Part shown: piece after piece, positions 1 through 8,886 of the stretch | Position numbering within the stretch: position 1 is the stretch's first letter | Layout of the letters: each line of letters begins with the position of its first letter | Assembly: GCA_020861095.1 (NCBI GenBank) | Contig: JAJBTC010000138.1 | Location: forward strand, 1-61,769 | Direction: 5' to 3' | DNA: 61,769 nt | DNA from: Bacteroides sp. | Lineage (GTDB): Bacteria; Bacteroidota; Bacteroidia; Bacteroidales; Bacteroidaceae | Notes under the pieces: generated by a model | The model's database searches: none | What the model saw: only the letters and a program-made list of their open reading frames with translations | Told to the model about the DNA's origin: nothing | Position numbers and translations under genes: made by a program

Positions 1-85
1 ACATTAAACCCGGACAAAATATGCTTTCGAAAATTTGTAGGAGACTTAGAATTCAACCTCTTCTACCTGGTATCTAACGGATCTG

Positions 86-1045
86 CTATTCATAAGGTAT
101 ATACCCACTCTCACTGATGGTTTGCTTTCCGGCCGTTGTCTGGAGCCAGTTATAGATCTGATACGCCATAGACGATTTGTCCAGATCGGATCGGATCACT
201 GCATATACTTCGGCAACAAAAGGGTACGACTTATTGGCTATGGTTTGTTTATCGGCATACACTCCGTCCATAGCAATACTTTTTACAGGTGTGGTGGTAA
301 TGATGTGTTCCTTGTAATAATATACCGTATAGCAGATGGCATCCCTATCGCCATCGACAACCTCAAATGCGCCTGTCATGGTGAATGCCATTAATTCATA
401 AGGAGATTCAGGTAGATCTGTTATATCCAGATCTTTCATCACTAAAGATTCCGTCAACTCCTGACTGCCCGAATTGGCATTCCGTACATACGCATGGATT
501 TCCGAGTCGCTTCCTCCCACTTCTTTCCAGTTGGTTAGCTGGCCTGTATAGATATCCTGTACCTGTTTGGTAGTTAACGATTCTATCTCATTGTCGGGAT
601 GAATAATGAAGACAAAAGCATCTAAGGCAATAGGGGTTTCGATCAGGCTGACTCCCGCTGCCTCGGCATGTGCTTTTTCGTCGGGCGACATGGTCCGCGC
701 GGAGAGTATGAGGTCTGTTTCTTTGTCAATCAGATGAATGATGGATGGGTGGGTTTGAGAAGATCGGATCTGTTCTTTGAGCTTCGCGGCATTCTTTTTG
801 TTAAGTTTGGGCTCCACTTCTTTTAGATTACTGTACGGATTTACCCATTGGTAGTCAATGTCCAACAGTTTGCAGGCGATGATCAGGTTTAAAGGGGCTG
901 TGGATGTAGATCCGTCTATCTTCGGATAATTATCAAGGGTCAGACCTTCAATGATCTTTGATCGTACATGTTCTTCTTTGTCACAACTGGTGTACGTCCA
1001 TAGGATGGCCCAAACTAAAACGACACTTAAAATTGATTTTTTCAT
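86..1045 (-). CDS. PstS-like phosphate-type substrate-binding lipoprotein
   Basis: A 319-residue protein with a lipoprotein signal (hydrophobic residues 5-18, lipobox ending at Cys21). The body resembles the type 2 periplasmic binding fold of PstS: a PEDK-like segment 'SPDEKAHAEAAG', then 'PIALDAFVFIIHPDNEIESL' and an anion-loop motif 'NANSGSQE' near residue 185. Family members bind phosphate or a similar oxyanion outside the inner membrane. No pstC, pstA, pstB or phoU lies beside it here, so it is an orphan binding protein within this window and its partner is unknown. A -7-like box TATCTTTG (complement of 1185-1192) lies about 140 bp upstream, without a clear -33 box. Start at the ATG complementary to 1043-1045. 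Confidence 0.8.
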   Translation of the reverse strand: MKKSILSVVLVWAILWTYTSCDKEEHVRSKIIEGLTLDNYPKIDGSTSTAPLNLIIACKLLDIDYQWVNPYSNLKEVEPKLNKKNAAKLKEQIRSSQTHPSIIHLIDKETDLILSARTMSPDEKAHAEAAGVSLIETPIALDAFVFIIHPDNEIESLTTKQVQDIYTGQLTNWKEVGGSDSEIHAYVRNANSGSQELTESLVMKDLDITDLPESPYELMAFTMTGAFEVVDGDRDAICYTVYYYKEHIITTTPVKSIAMDGVYADKQTIANKSYPFVAEVYAVIRSDLDKSSMAYQIYNWLQTTAGKQTISESGYIPYE

Positions 1046-2039
1046 CTTTGTGTGAATGAATAGTTAAAGTGATATGGTGTTCTTGCAACGCTTCGCACAA
1101 GGGCACATTCTTTATTGTAATTGTGACGGACTCTTTAAGATCAGGAGCGTCTATGCGTCCTGAGCCTCGGATCATTCCGATTTCCAAAGATATTAAAGAT
1201 GGCATACGCAGGCAGTATCATCTATTAAAAAGTTTGCTTTTTAACACATGTATACAGAAAAGGGTGAATAGCAAGGAAAGTTAGTATACGGATTTCACAG
1301 GGAAACAACCCATTCGTTCCGGAGGATGTGAGGGAAGGAAAGGATATGACTACTTCTACATCGCGGTCAGGGTATGTACCGGAGACATCAACCACAGTCT
1401 ATCCGATGCAACTACTCCACTTACATTTTGTCTATTTGTGACAAAATGGTTTTTCTATTCTTATAGACGCTCTTATTTCCGCACGAAAATCCGGAAGATG
1501 GAAATAGGGCAGGGAAATAAGATTTGAAAATATCTCTTTGTTGTCTGAAATTTTGCGAATGGGATAAATATGAAAGAAAGATTATCCATTCTTTCAAAAT
1601 AAGGACCTGTTTATTTTCTTTTTATAGTAAAAGGATACTTGGTATTGCTGTCTGCTCAATACCCTTCCAGAGTAAAATAACAGGTAATTTGTGTAAATAA
1701 AATTCTTTGCTGGTAGGAATTCGGAGTCTTACCGGGAGAAATCCGTAGTCTTACCGGGTTAAAACTACATATTTTCCGCCTAAATATGCAATATTTACGT
1801 ATATTCAGGGAATATATATACAAAATTGCTTCTGTAATCTCTACTTTTGAACTTGTCAGAATTAGCGAAAAGCATATTTAAAGATGAAAAAGACAGTGAA
1901 TCGATCCATCTGCTATCACATTGTATCCTTTGCAGAGACGTATATGTGCATGGGTGTCCGGAAAAATAATTTAAGATATCCGGAACTATCCGGATGACAC
2001 TCATTTCCTCCGATTCTCTCTGATTTACCCTGATTTTCT
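1046..2039. other. Non-coding stretch upstream of the PstS-like gene
   Basis: I see no convincing gene. Short open frames here lack family resemblance and start signals. One visible repeat is a 12-bp direct repeat AGTCTTACCGGG at 1725-1736 and 1747-1758, 22 bp apart. Confidence 0.5.
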
Positions 2040-2338
2040 CTGAAAGCCTGAAGGGCTTTAATGTGACTACCCCCAGTGAAGCGCAGTAAGGGCCATGCCC
2101 GTAACGAAGCGACTGGGGGTAGTCACGTATACACCTCTCTTCAACTCCGAAGTGGGTTGAATATAGGAATGCGCCCTTCCGCATAGTATAAATGGGATTT
2201 TACACCGTTTTATATCTTAGAAAATCATTCAACCCACTTCGGGGTTGAAGACAGTGATGTGATCACTACCCCCAGTCGCTCCGCTATGCTACGCTTCACT
2301 GGGGGTTAGTCACATTAAAGCCCTTCAGGCTTTCAGAG
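2040..2338. repeat. About 300-bp palindrome of two facing repeat copies
   Basis: Copy 1 (2040 to about 2162) and copy 2 (2227 to about 2338) are inverted relative to each other. Each holds, in order from the outside, a CTGAAAG/CTTTCAG arm, a GGGCTTTAATGTGACTA-type block, a small inner hairpin of CCCCCAGT...ACTGGGGG, and an ATTCAACCCACTTCGG block near the centre. The pair could form one long cruciform. Short open frames across it are by-products of the repeat. Confidence 0.75.
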
Positions 2339-2365
2339 TGGAATAAGTATCATTTGAGATCCATT

Positions 2366-2455
2366 TCCACCCCCAGTCGCTTCGTTACGGGAAGGCCCTT
2401 CACTGCGCTTCACTGGGGATTATGCACATTAAACCCTCCGGGTTTTCAGAGGAGA
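2366..2455. repeat. Third copy of the CCCCCAGT hairpin repeat
   Basis: This copy has the same orientation as the copy at 2227-2338. It again pairs ACCCCCAGTCGCTTCG with a downstream TGCGCTTCACTGGGG and ends with the TTTTCAGAGG arm. It has diverged more than the other two copies. Confidence 0.65.
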
Positions 2456-2622
2456 TCAGAGTAAATGAGTGACATTTGGATAGCTTATGGAAATGTAACC
2501 GTTTGAAATCCTCCGGGTAAAAAACCGGATATAAATAATTGAAATAAAATATAAGATCTCAACTGTTAATGATTTATTCCGGACACTACTGCATATTTGC
2601 GTCTCCGAACCTTCCCTACCCG

Positions 2623-2720
2623 GTAAACAGATGCCTTCTGCATGGGATACCTACTTTTGTAGCTGCCGACGGAGCACCCTATATACCAGTAAACAGATGT
2701 CTTCTGTATGGGATACCTAC
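2623..2720. repeat. 32-bp direct repeat, two copies
   Basis: Units at 2623-2654 and 2689-2720 start GTAAACAGATG and end GGGATACCTAC. They differ at two positions and lie 66 bp apart. No gene overlaps. Confidence 0.75.
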
Positions 2721-2748
2721 TCCGTATGATCTTTCCCTTCGGTACGCT

Positions 2749-2768
2749 GAGACGCGAATACGCGTCTC
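2749..2768. repeat. GAGACGC-type palindrome
   Basis: Perfect 8-bp arms GAGACGCG and CGCGTCTC around an AATA loop. Related palindromes lie at 7268-7287 and 38660-38680. Confidence 0.7.
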
Positions 2769-2925
2769 GTAGGTTTGCATATAAGATTTGCCTATTGAGG
2801 TTTTCGAACGTATACTTTCTATTTTTCAATCGTACACCGGTATATCGTACCTCTTCTTGCGTCTTGTATGTTTGCATCTAACATGTAATGTATGGGGATT
2901 TACAAACATATTCTTTATGTAATTT

Positions 2926-2959
2926 CAATCGTAAATCGTAAATTGTCAAATCGTAAATC
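2926..2959 (+). repeat. ATCGTAAAT array (solitary end)
   Basis: Three ATCGTAAAT-type units, followed by a CTTTGCGTCTTT stretch. The same roughly 50-bp arrangement stands just before the AraC gene at 15373. It matches the right-hand terminal repeat of the elements in the murQ region. Confidence 0.65.
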
Positions 2960-3164
2960 TCTTTGCGTCTTTGCAGCATGGGACTTGTTTTCCTGATATA
3001 CGGAACAACTCCGGGCGGATACGTTCTCTCCACAGATCATATCCTAAAAACGTATCGAGTCTTTTGCTTCCTGTACATAGAGGACACAGACCAGGCCGGA
3101 GAAAAGAGAGAAAAAACAAACAGGCAGGAGTTTTTTCATGGCAGATAAAGCATAAATAAGGGGC

Positions 3165-3195
3165 GACCGCGCAGAACAAACGCTCTGCCGCGGTC
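3165..3195 (-). terminator. Hairpin after the GH144 gene
   Basis: A GC-rich stem GACCGCG-CAGA...TCTG-CCGCGGTC lies just beyond the stop codon of the last PUL gene. It is not followed by a long T run, so termination is inferred. Confidence 0.55.
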
Positions 3196-3215
3196 AGAAC
3201 ACCCTTGAGATTACA

Positions 3216-4553
3216 TTAAGGATGTATACGAAATTCCAGCTTCTTCAGTCCCCGCTGCACATCCGGGTGGCTCATAAACAGTTTCCAGAGCAATCCGCTC
3301 CGGTAGTTCTCTATCGTCACCGCCACAGGGCCCTGGTCGATGGCTAAGTAGCGCTGAGGATACCAGTTGTCCGTATCGCTGAAAGCATCGTAGAAACCGT
3401 ATGGACCAAACAACGTGTCTCCCCGCGCATACAGATGGCGCATCACCTCCATAGACTCTTCCGGTGTATAGACAAGGGAAGAGAGAGCTGCGGTAGGAGA
3501 GATCACTCCCCGATCTTCCGACTCTAAGGGGGCATGAGCGGCATAGCCGTTCACCGAATAACTGGCAGTCAGTCCCCAACCATCTGTTCCGTATCCTTTG
3601 TAGCCTTTGGGATTACGGATGCAATAGGCCCGGTTGGCCAGGGTCAGGTTTCTCATTTCATCAAAATAGTCCGCGTATCTGTCTTGCAGGCCGCGCGGGT
3701 CCAGTGCCAGGAAAGAGTAGTGTGCCCAGAAGAGAGGCCCTGCTTCCGTGCCCTGATAACGCAGTTGAAGCGGTATATTCTCTACTGTATGTGGCGATAC
3801 GATCGCACCATTCTCCGCCCATCCCTTGTGGTATACCTCCGGTGTGATGGCATATGTAGGAGAAGAGGCTGCTAAGATATACATGATCAGGCATTCGTTA
3901 TAGCCCCGCACGGGAAAGTTCATTTCCCAGCCGTGTCGCGGGCTCCAGTGCCAGTAGAGTACCTCCTGTCCGTTGCAGTACCAGTTCCACTCCACCTCCC
4001 GCCACAGGGTGTCGATACGCGCGGCCAGCTCCTGTTCGGGCTTTGTGCCCGCCACATAGTATTGGTGTAGGGCCAGGAGCGACTGGATCAGAAAAGCAGT
4101 CTCTACCAGGTCTCCGCCGTCGTCTTTGGTGCCGAATGCTTTGGTACGACCCGTCTCACCGTACCACCAGTGTGGGAAAGCACCGTGAAACCGATCTGCT
4201 TTTTCCAGAAAATCAACGATCTGTTCCATCCGTACATATCCTTCTTCGCGGGTGATATAGCCGCGTTCCATACCGGAGATCAGTGCCAGTATGCCAAATC
4301 CGCTTCCTCCGGAGGTGATCACGTTTTTGTCATTTTCCGGATAGTGACCGTCCACGTGATAGCGTTCCCGGGCCATACCGCTGACCGGTTCGGCTCCTTC
4401 CCAGAAATAACGGAACGTGCGTCGTTGCACAGTGTCCAGCAGCGCTTCATCTGTCAGTGAGGTCTCCACCTGAGGCGCGCGTCCGCGTGAGCTGTCCTGG
4501 CATCCTCCCGCAAGCAGCAGGAGTATACACAAAGGGGCAAATATTCGTTTCAT
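3216..4553 (-). CDS. GH144-type endo-beta-1,2-glucanase, lipoprotein
   Basis: A 445-residue glucoamylase-like (PF10091/GH144) protein. It has a lipoprotein signal with lipobox LAGGC (Cys18), so it is likely anchored at the outer surface or facing the periplasm. Typical family segments are 'RTFRYFWEGAEPVSGMARER' near the N terminus, 'TSGGSGFGILALI', 'HWWYGETGRT', 'YWHWSPRHGWEMNF' and the C-terminal 'AIDQGPVAVTIENYRSG'. Characterised GH144 enzymes cut beta-1,2-glucan internally to sophorose and short oligomers. It ends 8 bp after the GH3 gene, its natural partner for finishing those oligomers. It is the last gene of the susCD-type locus. Function is inferred from family and context; some family members act on other glucans. 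Confidence 0.85.
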   Translation of the reverse strand: MKRIFAPLCILLLLAGGCQDSSRGRAPQVETSLTDEALLDTVQRRTFRYFWEGAEPVSGMARERYHVDGHYPENDKNVITSGGSGFGILALISGMERGYITREEGYVRMEQIVDFLEKADRFHGAFPHWWYGETGRTKAFGTKDDGGDLVETAFLIQSLLALHQYYVAGTKPEQELAARIDTLWREVEWNWYCNGQEVLYWHWSPRHGWEMNFPVRGYNECLIMYILAASSPTYAITPEVYHKGWAENGAIVSPHTVENIPLQLRYQGTEAGPLFWAHYSFLALDPRGLQDRYADYFDEMRNLTLANRAYCIRNPKGYKGYGTDGWGLTASYSVNGYAAHAPLESEDRGVISPTAALSSLVYTPEESMEVMRHLYARGDTLFGPYGFYDAFSDTDNWYPQRYLAIDQGPVAVTIENYRSGLLWKLFMSHPDVQRGLKKLEFRIHP

Positions 4554-4560
4554 AAAAGGA

Positions 4561-6855
4561 TCAGTGGGTCAGGGTGAAACGTGCCTTTTTCAGATCCCGG
4601 CTGTTGCCGCCGATCATCACATCAAACTCTCCCGGTTCGTATACAAACTCCAGGTCGTAGTTGTAGAACTTCAGCATTTCGGTGTTGATACGGAAAGTGA
4701 CTTCCCGGCTTTCCCCTGCCTGGAGGACTACCTTATCAAAGCCTTTCAGCTCTTTCACCGGGCGGGTGATGCTACCTACCAGATCGCGCAGGTAGAGCTG
4801 CACCACTTCGGCACCGTCCCGTTTGCCTGTGTTGGTTACGGTTACCGTAACCTGGAGGTCGTCGCCGGGCGACATCACCGGGCTGCTGAGCCGGATATCG
4901 CTGTAATCAAAGCTCGTATAGCTGAGTCCGTATCCGAACGGATAGAGCGGATCGTTGTCCACATCTAAGTAGCTGGTACGGAATTTCTCGAACCATTTGC
5001 CTTCTTCCAACGGTCGTCCTGTATTCTTATGGTTGTAATAGAGCGGTATCTGGCCTACGTTCTTCGGGAAAGTGGCGGTCAGTTTGCCACTGGGGTTCAC
5101 ATCGCCAAACAATACGTCTGCGATGGCATAGGCTGCTTCACTGCCGCCGAACCATACATTCAGAATGGCAGGTACGTGTTCCTCTTCCCAGGTGAGTGTG
5201 AGCGGGCGCCCGGTGAAGAGCACCAGTACCACCGGCTTTCCGGTTTTCAGCAACTCTTCCAGCAGGTGCCGTTGCACATCCGGCAGGTCGAGGTGGGTAC
5301 GCGAACTGCTCTCTCCTGTCATTTCCGACGATTCGCCCAGGGCAGCCACGATCACATCGGCCTGTGCGGCTGTAACTAAGGCTTCGCGAAGAAGCTCTTC
5401 GTTGCTGCGGTTGTCACGGTGCAGGCTGCGGCCGAACATCGTGGCACGCTGTTCGTATGCCGCGTCGCTGATGAGGTTGCTCCCTTTGGCATAGACCACA
5501 TTCACCTGATTGCCGAGCACCTCTTTCATGCCTTCTATCACCGAAGGATAGTCGTCCAGGCGCGCGGCTACACTCCAGGTTCCCGGCATGTTCGAACGGG
5601 TATTTGCCAGCGGACCTACCACAGTTACCGTTCCTTTCTTTTGCAGCGGGAGCAGGTTGTCCTTGTTTTTCAGCAAGACAAAACTCTCCGAGGCGATACG
5701 ACGGGCTACCTGGCGGTGCTCCGGAGTGAATATCTGGCGTGCCGGGCGGGTGAGGTCGCAGTATTTATAAGGATCTTCAAACAGGCCCAGTTTGTATTTG
5801 GCTTCTAAGATGCGACGGCAGGCCTGATCCAGTGTCTCTACAGATACCTTGCCCTCTTCGATGGATTGTTTCAGGGTGCCCAGAAAACCATTGCTCACCA
5901 TGTCCATATCCATTCCGGCGTTCAGGGCCAGGGCAGATACCGTTTGCAGGTCGCCCATACCGTGATCCACCATCTCCGAGATACCGGTGAAGTCACTCAC
6001 TACAAATCCGTCGAACCCCCATTGGGTACGCAGTACATCCGTAAGTAACCATTTGTTGCCACTGGCGGGGAGGCCGTCGATCTCATTGAAAGAGGCCATT
6101 ACACTACCTACACCCGCCTCTACAGCGGCCTGGTAAGGAAGCATGTATTCGTTGAACATCCGGTTGCGGCTCATGTCTACCGTATTGTAGTCGCGTCCCG
6201 CATCCGGTGCTCCGTATAGAGCAAAATGTTTCATGCAGGCCATGATCTCGTCGTTGCCACTCATGTCGGTTCCCTGATACCCGCGGATCATTGCTCTGGC
6301 AATCTCAGCAGCCAGGTAAGGATCTTCGCCATTGCCTTCCGATACCCGTCCCCAACGTGGATCACGCGATATATCCAGCATGGGGCTGAATGTCCAGCTG
6401 ATGCCGTCGGCACTGGCTTCTGTGGCTCCGATACGGGCCGACTCTTCCACGGCCTTCATGTCCCAGGTGCAGGACATCCCCAGGGGAATGGGGAAGATCG
6501 TTTCATACCCATGGATCACATCCATACCAAAGATAAGTGGAATACCCAACCGGCTTTTCTCTATAGCCAGTTTCTGTACGTCCCGGATGCGCCCTACCCC
6601 TTTCAGGTTGAATAGACCGCCCACCTCTCCGCGGGTGATCTTTCCGGCGATGTCGCTGCTCTGGGCCTGTCCGGTGACGATCTCTCCGGTAACGGGCAGA
6701 TTGAGTTGCCCGATCTTCTCTTCCAGTGTCATCCGGCTCATCAGATCGTCGATGAAGCGATCCATATCTCCGCTCTTATGTTGGGCTTGTATCCCCAGAC
6801 AAGTGCACAGCAGAAGACACACTATTGATTTTATTCTTTGAAATAACCTGTTCAT
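4561..6855 (-). CDS. bglX: GH3 beta-glucosidase (BglX-like), secreted
   Basis: A 764-residue protein with a cleavable signal peptide (hydrophobic 'CLLLCTCLGIQAQ'). It has the three-part GH3 layout: an N-terminal TIM barrel, a middle alpha/beta sandwich and a C-terminal fibronectin III-like domain ending 'YEPGEFDVMIGGNSRDL'. The catalytic nucleophile is Asp288 in 'GFVVSDF'. The second-domain acid/base candidate lies in 'ALGESSEMTGESSSR'. The family releases glucose from non-reducing ends in the periplasm. Beside GH144 it probably works on sophorose and beta-1,2-glucooligosaccharides, as does the GH3 of a related Bacteroides locus. It is separated from susD by 491 bp with a hairpin, so its transcription may be partly independent. 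Confidence 0.9.
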   Translation of the reverse strand: MNRLFQRIKSIVCLLLCTCLGIQAQHKSGDMDRFIDDLMSRMTLEEKIGQLNLPVTGEIVTGQAQSSDIAGKITRGEVGGLFNLKGVGRIRDVQKLAIEKSRLGIPLIFGMDVIHGYETIFPIPLGMSCTWDMKAVEESARIGATEASADGISWTFSPMLDISRDPRWGRVSEGNGEDPYLAAEIARAMIRGYQGTDMSGNDEIMACMKHFALYGAPDAGRDYNTVDMSRNRMFNEYMLPYQAAVEAGVGSVMASFNEIDGLPASGNKWLLTDVLRTQWGFDGFVVSDFTGISEMVDHGMGDLQTVSALALNAGMDMDMVSNGFLGTLKQSIEEGKVSVETLDQACRRILEAKYKLGLFEDPYKYCDLTRPARQIFTPEHRQVARRIASESFVLLKNKDNLLPLQKKGTVTVVGPLANTRSNMPGTWSVAARLDDYPSVIEGMKEVLGNQVNVVYAKGSNLISDAAYEQRATMFGRSLHRDNRSNEELLREALVTAAQADVIVAALGESSEMTGESSSRTHLDLPDVQRHLLEELLKTGKPVVLVLFTGRPLTLTWEEEHVPAILNVWFGGSEAAYAIADVLFGDVNPSGKLTATFPKNVGQIPLYYNHKNTGRPLEEGKWFEKFRTSYLDVDNDPLYPFGYGLSYTSFDYSDIRLSSPVMSPGDDLQVTVTVTNTGKRDGAEVVQLYLRDLVGSITRPVKELKGFDKVVLQAGESREVTFRINTEMLKFYNYDLEFVYEPGEFDVMIGGNSRDLKKARFTLTH

Positions 6856-6917
6856 AACTGATTGTTTGATCTATACTGACATTTACATATAGCAGGGTGT
6901 CTTTTCCCGAAAATCTG

Positions 6918-6958
6918 TGGATACCCGTGCCTGCCCGGAAGCAGGCACGGAGGATATC
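6918..6958 (-). promoter_or_regulatory. Strong hairpin ahead of the GH3 gene
   Basis: The core stem is CGTGCCTGC (6926-6934) pairing perfectly with GCAGGCACG (6941-6949) around a 6-base loop. GGAT/ATCC pairs extend it outside. It sits about 65 bases before the GH3 start in the transcript. It could terminate or attenuate read-through from susCD, or protect the 5-prime end of a processed message. Confidence 0.45.
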
Positions 6959-7267
6959 CGCAGAGAGAAGAAGACTTCCCGCCTGACCTCTCTTTTTACC
7001 TGAAAAATAAACGAATAGAATGACGATGTACGGATTTGCGATTTGGAATGGCCATACAGTATCTACAGCAAGTGAATACTGTATGGATTTTATTTTTCAT
7101 GTCCCATCTGTATTCCTGTCGTTTGTTCATTATTGCTTCCATAAACGATACACTTCTATCGGATGCGGTTGTAAACATCACATATGCACCTACCTGATAT
7201 ATAATCAGGGCTGAACCTGTCCTGCGGAGATTCCGCGTAGATTCACACCGCGGAGACGCATGCCGTG

Positions 7268-7287
7268 GAGACGCAAATATGCGTCTC
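7268..7287. repeat. GAGACGC-type palindrome
   Basis: Perfect arms GAGACGCA and TGCGTCTC with an AATA loop, the same loop as at 2749-2768. Confidence 0.7.
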
Positions 7288-7346
7288 TACAGGTGGATGA
7301 TAACAGGGAAATACCTGTATGTTCAAATCGTACATCGTACATCTAT

Positions 7347-8867
7347 TTAATAGTCGGGGTTCTGTACCAATATCCCTTTCGATTTATCTATCTGATCCTG
7401 CGGTATAGGCAGGTATTTGTGTTTATCCTGATAGTTGGTCTTACCGGCAGCGTGCAATACTTCCCGGGCAATGTCCCAGCGTACGAGGTCGTAGAAACGG
7501 TCGGGTTCCAGGCCCAGTTCCACACGACGTTCGTGGCGGATGGCATCGCGCAGGGTAGCCTGGTCGGTAGCAGTCACCTTCGGCAGGATGCTCTCGTCTC
7601 CTCCGCGGGCGCGGGCCCGCACCATTTCCAGAGCGTTCGATGCCTCTCCCGTCTTCCCCAGTTCGTTGGCCGACTCGGCTACCATCAATACCACATCGGC
7701 AAAGCGGATCAGACGGATATTCACCCAGAAACCAGTTTTGGTAAATTCCAGACGCTTAGCCGGATCGGTATATGCTTTTTTGTTGTAATAGGCTCCCGAG
7801 CCGGTAGATACCGGAGATTCGCCGTAAGGCTTATTGGTATTCTCCGGGGTGATGGGCTCATCTTCCGACCGGCGGAAATAAAGCAGGGTGGCGTCTTTAC
7901 GCGGATCGCCCGGTTCATAGGCCTCACCCATCTCTTTAGTAGCCATGTGCCAGCCCCAGCCCAGGTTCCAGTCGCCCGCGCCACGTACTCCCTGTACTTC
8001 ACAGAACTGACTGCCGATAGACAGGTCGGCTTTCAGGGCTGCCGTAGAAGCACATTGCAGTTCAAATACCGATTCGCTGCAATTCTCCCCTTCATCGGTC
8101 CAGATCTTGTCGTACGGTGTGTTGAGGTCGTACAGTCCGGAACTCATTACTTCCGAAGCCGCCTTATACATGTTGGGCCAGTCGTTGCGCATCATAAAGG
8201 TACGTGCCTGCAGGGAGCGGGCAGCTCCCCAAGTGAGGCGGCCGGTGTATTCCGCGGTCCATTCACGGGGCAGCAACTCTACGGCGGTAGCCAGGTCCTT
8301 ATCGATCTGTTGGTAGATAGCATCCACGGTTGTCTTAGGCACGTTCACCTCTGCCGCGTCTTCTATCTTGTCTACCACCAGCGGTACTTCCCCGTAGGCG
8401 CGTACCAGGTTGAAGTAGCAGTAGGCACGGAAGAAAAGGGCTTCTCCCTTGTTGCGCTGTGAGGGGGTATCCGTCAGGTCGTTGGAGTCGATCGCGTCTA
8501 TCACCGAATTGCACTGGTATATAATGCTGTAATTATGCGTCCAGTAGGCATTGAGGCTACCGTTGTTGGTCACGTAATAGAAATCGTCGAACATGGCCGC
8601 CATATCCGCTCCGTCGTCCGCGGCACTTCCTTTTTCGGAGTCTTCCGACCGCATGTGGTGTACGGCAAACGCGGGAATACCGGCGGTGATGTTGTAACTA
8701 CGCATCTCTTTGTAGATACCAAATACCTGTCCTTCCAGACCTCCGCCCGGAGCATCGTCTTCGGTGAACTGTCCCAGCGGACTACGGTCGAGGAAATCGT
8801 TACAGCCTGTAAATAGCAGAGCGGCCGAACCGATACACAGCGATAGTATACATGTCTTCATTTTCAT
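7347..8867 (-). CDS. susD: SusD-like glycan-binding lipoprotein
   Basis: A 506-residue RagB/SusD-family protein. The lipobox FTGC sits near residue 22, followed by 'NDFLDRSPLGQ', the usual SusD N terminus. The family segment 'ALFFRAYCYFNLVRAYGEVPLV' lies near residue 140 and a C-terminal 'AIRHERRVELGLEPDRFYDLVRW' stretch is typical. SusD proteins sit on the cell surface and cap the partner SusC barrel, handing over oligosaccharide. It starts 19 bp after the SusC stop and is clearly co-transcribed. The ligand is inferred to be beta-1,2-glucan fragments from the downstream GH144 and GH3 genes. Confidence 0.93.
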   Translation of the reverse strand: MKMKTCILSLCIGSAALLFTGCNDFLDRSPLGQFTEDDAPGGGLEGQVFGIYKEMRSYNITAGIPAFAVHHMRSEDSEKGSAADDGADMAAMFDDFYYVTNNGSLNAYWTHNYSIIYQCNSVIDAIDSNDLTDTPSQRNKGEALFFRAYCYFNLVRAYGEVPLVVDKIEDAAEVNVPKTTVDAIYQQIDKDLATAVELLPREWTAEYTGRLTWGAARSLQARTFMMRNDWPNMYKAASEVMSSGLYDLNTPYDKIWTDEGENCSESVFELQCASTAALKADLSIGSQFCEVQGVRGAGDWNLGWGWHMATKEMGEAYEPGDPRKDATLLYFRRSEDEPITPENTNKPYGESPVSTGSGAYYNKKAYTDPAKRLEFTKTGFWVNIRLIRFADVVLMVAESANELGKTGEASNALEMVRARARGGDESILPKVTATDQATLRDAIRHERRVELGLEPDRFYDLVRWDIAREVLHAAGKTNYQDKHKYLPIPQDQIDKSKGILVQNPDY

Positions 8868-8886
8868 GGTTCTGAATGTTTTTAAG

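Larger units (their letters stand above)
6856..7346. other. Leader region between susD and the GH3 gene
   Basis: No gene seen. It holds a strong hairpin (6918-6958), a GAGACGC palindrome (7268-7287), and ACGAT/ATCGTACAT-type repeat ends near 7018-7045 and 7324-7345 that face each other. No clear TAnnTTTG promoter is visible on the minus strand. Confidence 0.5.

Noticed and set aside
981..1205. Minus-strand 74-codon frame with a stretch resembling an STN or FecR C-terminal domain ('ITIKNVPLCEALQ')
   Set aside because: It overlaps the start of the PstS-like gene in another frame, the resemblance is one short segment, and no flanking receptor or FecR sequence is present.
1795..2184. 129-codon minus-strand frame
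   Set aside because: It reads through the repeat palindrome; its sequence is explained by the repeat units and has no family resemblance.
2566..3179. Several 60-100 codon frames on both strands
   Set aside because: They overlap each other and the repeats, and lack ribosome-binding or family evidence.
7260..8462. 400-codon plus-strand frame
   Set aside because: It lies antisense to the well-supported SusD gene and mirrors its codon pattern.
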